Positions 26,180 through 35,103 of a stretch of DNA of 64,000 nucleotides are shown here, piece after piece. The DNA is taken from NCBI GenBank assembly GCA_902573735.1, contig CACGLH010000001.1:310001-374000 (forward strand), written 5' to 3'. This DNA comes from an uncultured Alphaproteobacteria bacterium (lineage in GTDB: Bacteria > Pseudomonadota > Alphaproteobacteria > Rhodobacterales > Rhodobacteraceae). The notes under the pieces were generated by a model. It made no database searches. It was given only the letters and a program-made list of their open reading frames with translations, and was not told the DNA's origin. A program made the translations under genes and the position numbers. Numbering within the stretch: the first letter of the stretch is position 1; each line of letters opens with the position of its first letter.

Positions 26180-27094
26180 ATGAATGGATCTATTATGCTG
26201 AAAGTTGAGAAAACATCCTGGTTAAATAGAAAACTTAATGATGATAAATCAAGCAAGTGGATACTGGTTTCTCCTCTTATATTAGTATTAATTGTCTTTA
26301 TGTTATATCCGACCTTTTATTCTCTTTATATGTCCTTCACAGATTATATTATGAGGGGATCACCTGATTTTGTAGGGTTGGATAATTATCGTTTTGCTCT
26401 AACAGATGATGTTTTTTGGACAGCATTATGGCGAACAGTTTACATTACAGTAGTTTGTTTAGTCATAGAAATAGGGTTAGGCATGGCTATTGCTATTTTG
26501 TTGAACAGAAATTTTCCAGGTCAAGATTTAATCAAAGGTCTTTGTTTTATACCTTTACTTATAGCTCCTTTGTCAATGTCATTAATGTGGAATTATATGT
26601 TGCATATTCAGTTTGGTGTGGTGAACGATTTAATTGGTTTATTAGGTATTGAACCAATTGGTTGGTTTTCAACACTTGGTTTAGCTTTTTGGTCTATTAT
26701 AATGATATCCGTTTGGCAATGGTTACCATTCTCTATTTTTGTTCTTTTAGCAGGTCTTAAAAGTTTACCAAAAGACCAATTTGAAGCAGCTCAAGTTGAT
26801 GGAGTTTCTAAATGGACAATATTTTTTAAGCTCCAATTGCCTATGCTTACACCTTTAATTATTATCATTGTGCTACTAAGATCTATGTGGCTAATGAGAC
26901 TTTTTGACCCTCTATATGGGACTACAAGGGGAGGGTTGGATACAGAATTATTAGATTGGATGATTTACAGAACCACGTTTGTTGAGTTTGATATAGGTCT
27001 TGGAACAGCTTACGCTATGTTCGCATTATACGTAACTTTAATTGTTTGTAATTTAATGTACAAAAGATTAATGGCAGCTATGGAGAATAATTAA
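26180..27094 (+). CDS. ABC transporter permease (MalF/UgpA type)
   Basis: Up to 304 residues. The ATG at 26180 has no ribosome site, while an ATG at 26195 has GGAT nearby, so the true start may be five codons later. Six hydrophobic helices follow a cytoplasmic N-terminus. The cytoplasmic EAA loop reads LPKDQFEAAQVDGVSKWTIFFKLQLPML, the docking site for the ATPase. It forms the inner-membrane pore with the next gene; the stop is followed immediately by the next ATG. Confidence 0.9.
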   Translation: MNGSIMLKVEKTSWLNRKLNDDKSSKWILVSPLILVLIVFMLYPTFYSLYMSFTDYIMRGSPDFVGLDNYRFALTDDVFWTALWRTVYITVVCLVIEIGLGMAIAILLNRNFPGQDLIKGLCFIPLLIAPLSMSLMWNYMLHIQFGVVNDLIGLLGIEPIGWFSTLGLAFWSIIMISVWQWLPFSIFVLLAGLKSLPKDQFEAAQVDGVSKWTIFFKLQLPMLTPLIIIIVLLRSMWLMRLFDPLYGTTRGGLDTELLDWMIYRTTFVEFDIGLGTAYAMFALYVTLIVCNLMYKRLMAAMENN

Positions 27095-27898
27095 ATGATA
27101 AGATCCTTTTTCTTTTGGGTAGCTATAGCTTTAATTCTCTTTTCTTTTTTATTTCCTGTTTTTTGGGTTTATGTTACATCACTGAAGTCTGGAGAAGACA
27201 TATTTAGTACAGGTATGTTTTTCACACCTACTCTTGAAAATTATAAATATGTTCTCAATGTCAAACCTTCATTAATGGAATTAACAAATTCAATTCTTAT
27301 AAGCGTTATAAGCACAATTTTCGTGATAATAATTTCAGTACCAGCGGCTTACAGTTTCGCTAGATTTAACACTGGTGGAGGTCATCTACTATTCATAACC
27401 ATTTCCACAAGAATGTTTCCAGGAGTAGTGGCTGCAATACCATTTTTTATAGCATTTAAACAATTAGGAATACTTGACACACATATTGGCTTAACTTTAA
27501 TGTATGTTTATTTTAATATGTCATTTGCGACTTTTCTTCTATATGGTTTCTTTAAAGAAATACCAGTTGCATTAGAAAATGCAGCTATGCTTGATGGATA
27601 CAATCGTCTAGATATCATAAGAAAAATCATCCTACCACTTATTAAGCCGGGTGTCGCTATAACTACTATGTTTTGCCTTATTTGGTCTTGGAATGAATTT
27701 TTATATGCTTTTTTATTTACTAGAAGAGTTGCAAGAACGGCTGCTGTTGGTTTATCGACCTTTTGGGGATCGGTAGAAGTTCAATGGGGCCCTATGACTG
27801 CCTACATGAGCATGGCAATTTTACCAACTTTATTAGCAGCCTGGATTATGCAACGTCATATAGTAAGAGGCTTAACCTTTGGTGCTGTTAAGGGATGA
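27095..27898 (+). CDS. ABC transporter permease (MalG/UgpE type)
   Basis: A protein of 267 residues with six hydrophobic segments and the EAA loop IPVALENAAMLDGYNRLDIIRKIILPLIKPG. It starts directly after the first permease stop (TAAATG). It completes the transmembrane heterodimer of the importer; MalG-type C-terminus with MQRHIVRGLTFGAVKG, the usual tail that contacts the ATPase dimer. Its end overlaps the ribosome site of the small downstream gene. Confidence 0.92.
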   Translation: MIRSFFFWVAIALILFSFLFPVFWVYVTSLKSGEDIFSTGMFFTPTLENYKYVLNVKPSLMELTNSILISVISTIFVIIISVPAAYSFARFNTGGGHLLFITISTRMFPGVVAAIPFFIAFKQLGILDTHIGLTLMYVYFNMSFATFLLYGFFKEIPVALENAAMLDGYNRLDIIRKIILPLIKPGVAITTMFCLIWSWNEFLYAFLFTRRVARTAAVGLSTFWGSVEVQWGPMTAYMSMAILPTLLAAWIMQRHIVRGLTFGAVKG

Positions 27899-27899
27899 A

Positions 27900-28082
27900 A
27901 TGGATATAGTAGAAAAAATATTTTGGAGCTTAGTGATTTTTTTTGGAATTCACTTTCTTTGGTTAGGTCTTTTAGAAGAATATCTATCCTTGTATGTGGG
28001 AACTTTAGTTTCGTTAGTGGCAGTTGCTCTATTTATTTTTTTAGCTCGGAATAATAAGGATAAAGCAAATAGAGATGGCTGA
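27900..28082 (+). CDS. small membrane protein within the ABC operon (60 aa), GlpU/DUF2160-like position
   Basis: The start at ATG 27900 is chosen because AAGGGA, within the end of the permease gene, precedes it; an upstream TTG would lack this. Two hydrophobic segments (IFWSLVIFFGIHFLWLGLL and LYVGTLVSLVAVALFIFLA) and a basic tail (RNNKDKANRDG) are seen. Its end overlaps the first ATPase start by eight bases. Rhizobial glycerol importers (glpSTPQUV) also carry a small membrane protein and two ATPase genes. Homology to GlpU is not shown here, only the analogous position. Confidence 0.7.
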   Translation: MDIVEKIFWSLVIFFGIHFLWLGLLEEYLSLYVGTLVSLVAVALFIFLARNNKDKANRDG

Positions 28083-29163
28083 AATATCTTTTAACAATGT
28101 ATCAAAAACATATGGCCTAACTACAGCACTAAAAAACGTAAGTTTTACTTGTAAAGAAGGCGAATTCTTCTCTATTTTTGGTCCTTCTGGAGCTGGAAAG
28201 ACAACTTGTTTGGAACTTATTGCAGGTATCAAAGGTGACTATACAGGTGACATTTATCTTGGAAAAAATAATATAGAAACTATGTCAGTTCAGGATCGTA
28301 ATATTTCTATGGCATTTGAAAACTACTCACTCTATCCACACTTCACAGTCTTTGAGAATATAGCATTTCCTTTGAAATCACCAAGATCAAAAAAAAGATC
28401 AGATCAAGAAATTTTTAATGTTGTAAAAAAGAATGCGACTGATCTTGGTATTTCTCATTTACTAGATCGAAATCCTTCACAATTATCTGGTGGTCAAAAA
28501 CAAAGAGTTTCTCTAGCAAGAGCTCTTGTAAGAGAACCTGAAGCTTTTCTACTTGATGAGCCCATTGCACATCTTGATGCAAAGTTAAGAACAGTAGCTA
28601 GAGCAAATTTAAAAGAAATTGCTCAAAGACTTGGAACTACCATTTTATATGTAACCCATGATTACAGGGAAGCTCTTGCATTATCAGACAAAATTATGTT
28701 GCTACGTGAAGGAAAAATTGAACAAATTGGTTCTCCAAAAGAACTATGGAATAATCCAACAAGCGATTTTGTTGCTCATATGATAGGTGACCCTGTTATG
28801 AATTTAATTGATGGACAAATAGTAGAAGACGGTGGAAAGATTTTTTTAGTTTCAAAAGATTTAAAGCTTATATTACCTAGTAAATTCAAAAATAAAAAAG
28901 TAATAAATCAGGAAAATTTACGTTTAGGTATTCGCCCTAACGATTTAATTGCATCTACCAAAAGCAATTCCAAATCCGATTTAAAGGGAAAAGTGTATGG
29001 TTTTGAGCGGAAATCTAATTTTTTTTATACGCACTTAATGTTGGGGGATACTTTTATTGTAGCAAGATCTCTAAATGACACCCCACTTAGTGTGGGTACG
29101 GAAATTAATTTGTCTTTTAATTACGATAAAGCATTTTTCTTTAAAAAAACCTTTGAATTATAA
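28075..29163 (+). CDS. ABC transporter ATPase subunit 1 (MalK/UgpC-like)
   Basis: A protein of 362 residues. Walker A GPSGAGKTT, signature LSGGQKQRVSLARAL, Walker B AFLLDEP and switch His in YVTHDYREAL are intact. The C-terminal 120 residues form the MalK-type OB-fold regulatory region. The Q-loop position reads MAFENYSLYPHF, so the usual glutamine is a glutamate. It overlaps the small membrane gene and is followed by a second, non-identical ATPase, suggesting a heterodimeric motor. Cytoplasmic face of the inner membrane. Confidence 0.92.
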   Translation: MAEISFNNVSKTYGLTTALKNVSFTCKEGEFFSIFGPSGAGKTTCLELIAGIKGDYTGDIYLGKNNIETMSVQDRNISMAFENYSLYPHFTVFENIAFPLKSPRSKKRSDQEIFNVVKKNATDLGISHLLDRNPSQLSGGQKQRVSLARALVREPEAFLLDEPIAHLDAKLRTVARANLKEIAQRLGTTILYVTHDYREALALSDKIMLLREGKIEQIGSPKELWNNPTSDFVAHMIGDPVMNLIDGQIVEDGGKIFLVSKDLKLILPSKFKNKKVINQENLRLGIRPNDLIASTKSNSKSDLKGKVYGFERKSNFFYTHLMLGDTFIVARSLNDTPLSVGTEINLSFNYDKAFFFKKTFEL

Positions 29164-29180
29164 CTGGAGTTTTAATTTCA

Positions 29181-30248
29181 ATGTATTCCCTTGAATTAGA
29201 AAATTTAACAAAAAAGTATGGTGATGTTCTAGCAGTTGATAGTGTAAATTTTTCGTGTAAACAAGGGGAGTTTATTGCTCTATTGGGACCATCAGGTTGT
29301 GGTAAAAGTTCTACCATGAGAATGATTGCAGGTTTAGAAGAAATTTCTGGTGGCGAAATAAGATTTAATGGAAAAAGAATGAATGAACTTGAACCAAGAG
29401 ATAGAAATGTTGCCTTAGCTTTTGAAAGTTATGCACTTTATTCTCCTCTTACTGTTTATGAAAATTTAGAGTTACCCTTAAGGGGGAAAATTGAAAAAAA
29501 TGAAATAAAAAAGAAAATAATTGAAATGGCAGAAAGATTTGAGCTTACTGAATTACTTTATAGAAAGCCCAGAAATTTATCTGGAGGACAAAGTCAAAGA
29601 GTATCACTTGCTAGAGCCATAATAAGAGAACCTGATATATTACTTCTTGATGAACCCCTATCCCATCTTGATCAAAGATTAAGAAGCATCATTAGGGCAA
29701 GAATTAGGAATACACATGATAATTTAAAAAATACAACTACTATATATGTTACACATGACCAAGATGAGGCAGTGGCTTTAGCTGATCGTATAATAGTAAT
29801 GAATGACAAAAACTTTCAGCAAATAGGAACTGTTGAAGAACTATGGGACAAACCAACAAATATGTTTGTAGGGGGATTCCTAGGAGATCCTTCAATGAAT
29901 TTTTTTGAAATATCTGCAAAAAATGGAGAATTACATTTTCCTAATGGTAGTAAACTTAAATTAGAAATAAATAAAAATAACAATAGAGATGTAGTAATAG
30001 GAGTTAGACCTGATTGGTTCATTGTAAATCAAACAAATCAAAAAAAACCCCACATTTCTGGGGAAATTAAAGTAATTGAATTTCAGGGAGATCAAAATAT
30101 ACTTACAGTCAATACTGAACTAGGTATTTTGAAATTAATTACTGACACTGAAAAAGATTTCTTAAATGGTTCAAAAATTGGTTTAAATTTTAATCCAAAA
30201 AAAGTTTCATTGTTTGATATTCAATCAAAAAAAGCTATAAGTTTATAA
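29181..30248 (+). CDS. ABC transporter ATPase subunit 2 (MalK/UgpC-like)
   Basis: A protein of 355 residues, 17 bp after ATPase 1. Walker A GPSGCGKSS, signature LSGGQSQRVSLARAI, Walker B ILLLDEP and switch His in YVTHDQDEAV are intact, with a C-terminal OB-fold region. Here too the Q-loop glutamine is replaced: LAFESYALYSPLTVYENL. The two subunits differ enough to be ancient paralogues rather than a recent duplication. It is the last gene of the importer operon, ending 13 bp from a convergent SDR gene. Confidence 0.92.
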   Translation: MYSLELENLTKKYGDVLAVDSVNFSCKQGEFIALLGPSGCGKSSTMRMIAGLEEISGGEIRFNGKRMNELEPRDRNVALAFESYALYSPLTVYENLELPLRGKIEKNEIKKKIIEMAERFELTELLYRKPRNLSGGQSQRVSLARAIIREPDILLLDEPLSHLDQRLRSIIRARIRNTHDNLKNTTTIYVTHDQDEAVALADRIIVMNDKNFQQIGTVEELWDKPTNMFVGGFLGDPSMNFFEISAKNGELHFPNGSKLKLEINKNNNRDVVIGVRPDWFIVNQTNQKKPHISGEIKVIEFQGDQNILTVNTELGILKLITDTEKDFLNGSKIGLNFNPKKVSLFDIQSKKAISL

Positions 30249-30261
30249 GTTCTTTAATTAC

Positions 30262-31023
30262 TTAAACAGCTGTAAATCCTCCATCTACATTTATAATTGA
30301 GCCAGTTATTAAGCTTGAAGCTTCAGAGGCGAGAAATTGGACAACGGATGCAACTTCCCCAGGCTGTCCAAGCCGTTTCATAGGTGTTTGAGCTTTCCAT
30401 TTTTCTATATATTTTTGTACTTCTGGACTTTGATTTAAAAGGTCAGTTTCAATATATGTAGGAGCTACAGAATTAACTCTAACTCCACTTTGTGCCCATT
30501 CAACAGCAAGAGATTTAGTTAATTGATGAACAGCAGCTTTTGAAGTATTATAATGAGCCTGAGACTGTGGAGTATTAACAATTATACCTGACATCGAACC
30601 TATATTAATTATTGATCCTCCTCCATTTTCAATCATTTTTCTTCCAAATGCACGACAACATCTAAAAACACCACTAAGATTTACATTCAATAAGTTATTC
30701 CAACATTCGTCTGTCATATCAACTGCATCAACCCAATTTACTATCCCTGCATTACAAACGAGAATATCGTAAGGGTCATTTTTCGATGTGAAGTTATTTA
30801 AACTGATAGAGTCAGTTACATCCAACTTTACCATTTCAACATCAAATTTTTTATTTTTTAGGTCTGTATAAGTTGATTTTAATAGGTCAATATTTATATC
30901 TGACAAAGTTACAAAAGCACCTGTTTCACATAATGCTTCAACACAAGATCTTCCAATACCTCTAGCAGCTCCAGTTACAAGAGCTTTCTTACCATTTAAA
31001 TCTAATTTTTTTTTAAAATTCAC
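30262..31023 (-). CDS. short-chain dehydrogenase/reductase (classical SDR)
   Basis: A GTG start at 31023 with AGGAG upstream gives 253 residues. All classical elements are present: TGAARGIGR cofactor loop, LVCNAG, IINIGSMSG with the catalytic Ser, YNTSKAAV with Tyr and Lys, and the C-terminal ASSLITGSIINVDGGF. The Asp after strand 2 (LSDINIDLL) suggests NAD(H) rather than NADP(H). It converges on the ABC importer and could oxidise the imported sugar or polyol; this is only positional. Substrate unknown. Confidence 0.9.
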   Translation of the reverse strand: MNFKKKLDLNGKKALVTGAARGIGRSCVEALCETGAFVTLSDINIDLLKSTYTDLKNKKFDVEMVKLDVTDSISLNNFTSKNDPYDILVCNAGIVNWVDAVDMTDECWNNLLNVNLSGVFRCCRAFGRKMIENGGGSIINIGSMSGIIVNTPQSQAHYNTSKAAVHQLTKSLAVEWAQSGVRVNSVAPTYIETDLLNQSPEVQKYIEKWKAQTPMKRLGQPGEVASVVQFLASEASSLITGSIINVDGGFTAV

Positions 31024-31260
31024 TGATGCTCCTAAAAAAAGTAATTAACTATAACCAAATTTTTTTTTTATTAAAAGATTATAATTTTTGTAGGTTTTTT
31101 TTTAGATTTTATTTTGTAACTTTTTCTTTCAAAATATGTTTTAACTTATTTAAAAAATTGTTACTTTTTTACTGATATTAATATAGATGAAAACTTCTTT
31201 CTAAATAAAATTATAATTAGGATCATTTCTAAAACAAATTACGAGCAAAAGATTTTTATT

Positions 31261-31510
31261 ATGCCTACTTTAGTAATAAAGGGTATAATAACAAAAGGGT
31301 TGAACATTGGGTTAAAGTATACGACCAAACCTAAGAACTTAGGTATACAAAATATGGAGTAAAAACTATTGATAGAGTACATGAATAAGAAATTCCTAAT
31401 ACTATAAACGATATTTTGAATACTCCAAGTTTGGATCTATAAAAATTAACAAATGAAAAATGTAGCTGAATTAATTGCTGAAGTTGGTGATAATCATAGC
31501 TCAAAGGTTA
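31261..31510 (+). pseudogene. decayed gene for a small alpha/beta-barrel-like protein
   Basis: An ATG at 31261 opens MPTLVIKGIITKGLNIG and stops after 33 codons. The adjacent frame reads EHWVKVYD, a stop, ELRYTKYGVKTIDRVHE, a stop, then IPNTINDILNTPSLDL. Another piece, MKNVAELIAEVGD, follows at 31453. The order (HW-x-K-x-Y, GVK-TI, then VAELI) recalls the small DUF3764-like domain of the gene at 8778. Several stops and a frameshift make it non-functional. Confidence 0.4.
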
Positions 31511-31642
31511 TATAATTATTCTTTGCAGTGGAAAAAGACTATAAAATAAAAAGAGACATTATTTTAAGATATTAAATTTTTTCAAAAGATGTAACAAATG
31601 TCATAGTTGTTATTCACCCTATATATACTTTTTAGTGGGTAA

Positions 31643-31700
31643 CTTCAAAAACTATAGCCTATTTTAGAGAGTACTAGTGCTTACATTTTTTTTTATGAAA
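31643..31700 (+). repeat. dispersed hairpin repeat, copy D
   Basis: CTTCAAAAACTATAGCCTATT and a CTTACATTTT right side match the other copies, and the apex AGTAC-TA-GTGCT pairs with one wobble. The right end is degraded into a T-run. It lies upstream of the YdjM-like gene. Confidence 0.55.
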
Positions 31701-31869
31701 TTGAATTTTTCTATTCTTCACACACAAGATAAATAATGTAAGATAATTAATATAAGAAGAAACTTAATAATATTTCTTTTTTTAGTAATTCTTTTATAAA
31801 TATAAACAGAAAAATATATCCATGAAAAAACTATATATAAGTGTGGAAATAAAAGTGTACTGAATCATC

Positions 31870-32880
31870 ATGGATCCAATATCTCAAGGAACTGTTGGCG
31901 CAGCTTTTGCGCAGTTTACAGCGAATAAAAAAAATATCATCAAGATTGGTATTATAGGTTTTCTAGCAGGGTTGGCACCTGATTTAGATGTGTTTATTCG
32001 TTCGTCTACTGATCCAATTCTATCACTTGAGTACCACAGGCAGTTTACTCACTCTCTATTTTTTATTCCCTTTGGTGCTTTGATTGTTACTCTTATGATC
32101 TTTCCCTTGTTTAAAAAGTCACTAAGTCTAAAGACTGTCTATGTGGCGAGTTTTTTTGGATACACTACTCATGGATTGCTTGATGCATGCACTTCTTATG
32201 GCACGCTTCTCTTTTGGCCTTTCTCTAACGAACGAGTTACCTGGAATAACATATCAGTTGTTGATCCAATTTTCACCATTCCTGTATTGGTCTTGGCGGT
32301 AACCGCTATAATAACCAGAAAACCATTATTAAGTTTTTTTGCAATTGGATGGATGACTTTTTATCTGTTGTTAGGATTTGTACAATATGAAAGAGCATTT
32401 TTAGTTGCAAATGATCTTGCGCATTCAAGAGGACATAATCCAGAGCGTCTGACGCTTAAGCCGTCATTTGGAAATCTGATCTTATGGAAGTCAATTTATC
32501 AGTATGAAGAAAACTTTTATGTAGATGCAATTCGAACTGCTTTATCCTCAACGTGGTGTTTGGGAGAAAGTATTCGAATTTTTGACTATCAATATCATCT
32601 GCCCAATCTAGATTTAGAAAGCCAACAAAGAAAGGATATTGAAAGGTTTCGTTGGTTTTCTCAGGACTATTTGGGGTTTGACTATGAAAAAAGCCTTGTC
32701 ACAGACGTTCGTTATTCTATGGTTCCTAATCAAATTGCACCTATGTGGGGTGTGGTCATTGACGTTCAGAAAAGCAAGAATGAGCATGCGATTTGGTGGA
32801 CAAGTCGTACTTTAGAGCAAAGTCAGTTAGACATGTTTAAAGATATGTTAATTGGGAAAACGTGTAGAAACAGTTTTTGA
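31870..32880 (+). CDS. YdjM-like inner-membrane metal-dependent hydrolase family protein (DUF457)
   Basis: A protein of 336 residues. The N-terminus MDPISQGTVGAAFAQ followed by IGFLAGLAPDLDVFIRSS and EYHRQFTHSLFFIPFGAL carries the family's Asp and His metal ligands; YTTHGLLDACTSYGTLLFWPF is the second motif. Four to five membrane segments lie in residues 30-175, and a soluble C-terminal half of about 160 residues follows. Relatives are called LexA-regulated or phospholipase-like hydrolases; the real substrate is unknown. Base composition is less AT-rich than the flanks, and repeat copies D and E bracket the gene. Confidence 0.85.
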   Translation: MDPISQGTVGAAFAQFTANKKNIIKIGIIGFLAGLAPDLDVFIRSSTDPILSLEYHRQFTHSLFFIPFGALIVTLMIFPLFKKSLSLKTVYVASFFGYTTHGLLDACTSYGTLLFWPFSNERVTWNNISVVDPIFTIPVLVLAVTAIITRKPLLSFFAIGWMTFYLLLGFVQYERAFLVANDLAHSRGHNPERLTLKPSFGNLILWKSIYQYEENFYVDAIRTALSSTWCLGESIRIFDYQYHLPNLDLESQQRKDIERFRWFSQDYLGFDYEKSLVTDVRYSMVPNQIAPMWGVVIDVQKSKNEHAIWWTSRTLEQSQLDMFKDMLIGKTCRNSF

Positions 32881-32931
32881 TATTTATATATTAGGACTGC
32901 GCGGGAAAGAGCATACAAATTTTCTGATTAT

Positions 32932-32989
32932 TCAACAATAAACATAGCATATTTTTGAAATTAATTCTACTCAAACATTTTGGTTTGGA
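32932..32989 (+). repeat. dispersed hairpin repeat, copy E (degenerate)
   Basis: It shares AACATAGCATATT and CTCAAACATTTTGGTTTGGA with copies A and B; the central part no longer folds well. It lies between the convergent YdjM-like and M48 genes. Confidence 0.55.
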
Positions 32990-33017
32990 AAGATGTGAGG
33001 CTTTTTTTAAAAAGTTT

Positions 33018-34061
33018 TTAATTTATGTTATTTCTTAAATATTTGAGCCTTTCAGCTCCTGACGGATGAGTAGATAACCAGCCACTTTTTATTTCATTCA
33101 TACAAACAGATTTTTTTATTTTAGTTGCTATACAATAATGGTTTGTAAGTTTTTCGATCGCTAGTAAAAAATTTGTTTTTGATATACCAGTTTTCTCTAA
33201 CAATTTTAAGGCAATAATATCTGCATCTTTTTCCAAATCACGACTCTTTTTCAATCCCCAAATATTTATACCTATAAATACAATTTCCTCAAGAATACTT
33301 TCATCAAGACCAAAAATCATCCAAGCAATTGAAGATAAACCAGCTATTTCTACAATTTGTTGTAAAGAATGCCTTTCTTTTATATGTGCTATCTCATGAG
33401 CTATCACAGAGAGAATTAATTCATCATCTTTAAGTAGTTCAACAAGATCATCTGTAATAATTATAGGTCCACCAGGTAATGCTAGAGCATTGGGTCCCAA
33501 TATATTAGATTTATTAAATTTAATTTCTGGATTTTTATAAAGTTCTGAATGTTTGAAAATCTTTTGCGATTTATCTTTTATTTCTGTTATTCTTTTTTCT
33601 GGAAGTTCTGATTTTTCAAGTAATGTTTTCGAAAGAGTTTTATAAGTTGATTTACCAATTTTTTGCTCCCAGTTATGAGGAAATAAATATACTAAAGTTG
33701 AGCTAAATGAAATAAATAGGTATCGATAGCCAATTACGAGTACAATTATTATCAATAATATAATGAAAACATTTTTAAATCTGAATTTATCTAAGTTTTG
33801 TAAAAATAATTCATTTTTTGGAATTAGTAATTTTAAATCTATTTCATTTAATTTTTCTTTGGCAACAAATAAGATACCATTTTCTAAAAATATGCTTTTA
33901 TCATTCTGAACAGATTGTACTTTTAGCAAATGGTATATACGTTCTTCACCTTTGAAAATAGAAACTGCACTTTTTTCGATTACAACGCTAGCAGTTTCTG
34001 CTTTTGAAGATCCTGGCTTAAAAAAATCCCCATCAATTTTTTTATTAGATATTGACTTCAA
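33018..34061 (-). CDS. M48 family zinc metalloprotease, membrane anchored
   Basis: A protein of 347 residues. One hydrophobic segment lies at residues 97-118 (KNVFIILLIIIVLVIGYRYLF). The catalytic HEIAH is at 222-226, with the third ligand Glu277 in SRDLEKDADIIAL. GPNALALPGGPIIITDDLVE and the C-terminal GWLSTHPSGAERLKYLR are typical of Oma1/BepA-like bacterial M48 proteins. The protease domain should face the periplasm and act in envelope protein quality control. It overlaps the DUF898 gene by 17 bp, a frequent pairing in which DUF898 supplies the membrane part. Confidence 0.9.
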   Translation of the reverse strand: MKSISNKKIDGDFFKPGSSKAETASVVIEKSAVSIFKGEERIYHLLKVQSVQNDKSIFLENGILFVAKEKLNEIDLKLLIPKNELFLQNLDKFRFKNVFIILLIIIVLVIGYRYLFISFSSTLVYLFPHNWEQKIGKSTYKTLSKTLLEKSELPEKRITEIKDKSQKIFKHSELYKNPEIKFNKSNILGPNALALPGGPIIITDDLVELLKDDELILSVIAHEIAHIKERHSLQQIVEIAGLSSIAWMIFGLDESILEEIVFIGINIWGLKKSRDLEKDADIIALKLLEKTGISKTNFLLAIEKLTNHYCIATKIKKSVCMNEIKSGWLSTHPSGAERLKYLRNNIN

Positions 34062-35103
34062 TTCCTTCCATTTCTGAGTATTCTTCTCCTAGTGATGATA
34101 AATTCTTTTTTTCTGTATCTAGGAAAATATTTATATCACCAATTATTCCGATTTTTGTCGAATACGATAAATACTTATAAAATCTAATTTGTGCCCATGG
34201 GGACATCAGACCAAGCGTAATAGGGACTATAATTGCATTAGTAATTATTATCCACAGATAAGTAGCAGGATTTAATCTAGAATCAAATTTTGCAGAAATT
34301 TCATTATTATTTGACTTACTTAGAATGGTAGCTCTTAGTAATATGTTTCTAGCAAAAATTCTGTAAATAAAATTTGTGATAAAGATGATTGGTATCATTA
34401 TAAAAAAAAGTATTTCAAATCCATTTGAATAGTTATTAAATATTGTATCTATATAATCAAAATTCCATTCTATAAAATTTGCAATATCCCAAATTGTATA
34501 AACAACAATACTATAAAAGATAATTAATGCAGGTAAAAAACCAGATTTAAACGAATTTATATAATATTGTTTAATTGTTGTATCTGCTGAAAATCTAGAT
34601 GTACCGTATGAATGATTATTAGCATAATAAGTATAATAAAATTTTGTAAAAAGAGGTTGGAGAAAACCTAAAGAGAAGAAACTAATTACTGGGCCTAATA
34701 CAAAATACAGAAGTGTATTTTTGTAATTTCCATGCCAATTAAATCTAATATTCCTATAAGAAATCATACGTGCATTAAACCTTAGAGATGAATTAATTAT
34801 AAAAGGAGAAAGAAAGAATATAATGATAAAACTTACAAAACTAAAACCTGGTATGTAAGAAGAACCTATTCCTAATATAATAATAACAACAAAAGCAATT
34901 ATTCTACCTTTAAAGATTTGCCAACCTGTAGCATGATAGGCAAAGGAATTTTCTAGAATATTAGTGTTATTATAAAAATACTTAAGTCTTCTTACTTTTG
35001 CCCACGCGCTAAAAATGCCAATTGTTACTACAGTTAATAAAATATTGGCAAGCCATATGCCAAAATATTCCATTGCTTTTCCTTTAAATTCTATACCTTT
35101 CAT
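34045..35103 (-). CDS. DUF898 (YjgN-like) multi-spanning membrane protein
   Basis: A protein of 352 residues with a short N-terminal FKGKAMEYFGIWLANILLT element and a repeated pattern of family motifs: LTVVTIGIFSAWAKVRRLKYFYNNT and a second copy VPITLGLMSPWAQIRFYKYLS near the C-terminus. About eight hydrophobic helices are present. DUF898 proteins have no known activity but often precede M48 proteases, as here, so the pair probably forms one envelope module. First gene of the two-gene minus-strand operon. Confidence 0.85.
   Translation of the reverse strand: MKGIEFKGKAMEYFGIWLANILLTVVTIGIFSAWAKVRRLKYFYNNTNILENSFAYHATGWQIFKGRIIAFVVIIILGIGSSYIPGFSFVSFIIIFFLSPFIINSSLRFNARMISYRNIRFNWHGNYKNTLLYFVLGPVISFFSLGFLQPLFTKFYYTYYANNHSYGTSRFSADTTIKQYYINSFKSGFLPALIIFYSIVVYTIWDIANFIEWNFDYIDTIFNNYSNGFEILFFIMIPIIFITNFIYRIFARNILLRATILSKSNNNEISAKFDSRLNPATYLWIIITNAIIVPITLGLMSPWAQIRFYKYLSYSTKIGIIGDINIFLDTEKKNLSSLGEEYSEMEGIEVNI

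Larger units (their letters stand above)
31024..31869. other. 846-bp spacer with a decayed gene and a hairpin-repeat copy
   Basis: The longest non-coding stretch of the window. It holds the broken reading frame at 31261-31510, a small perfect palindrome, CCTAAGAACTTAGG, near 31328, and copy D of the dispersed repeat. Confidence 0.6.
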
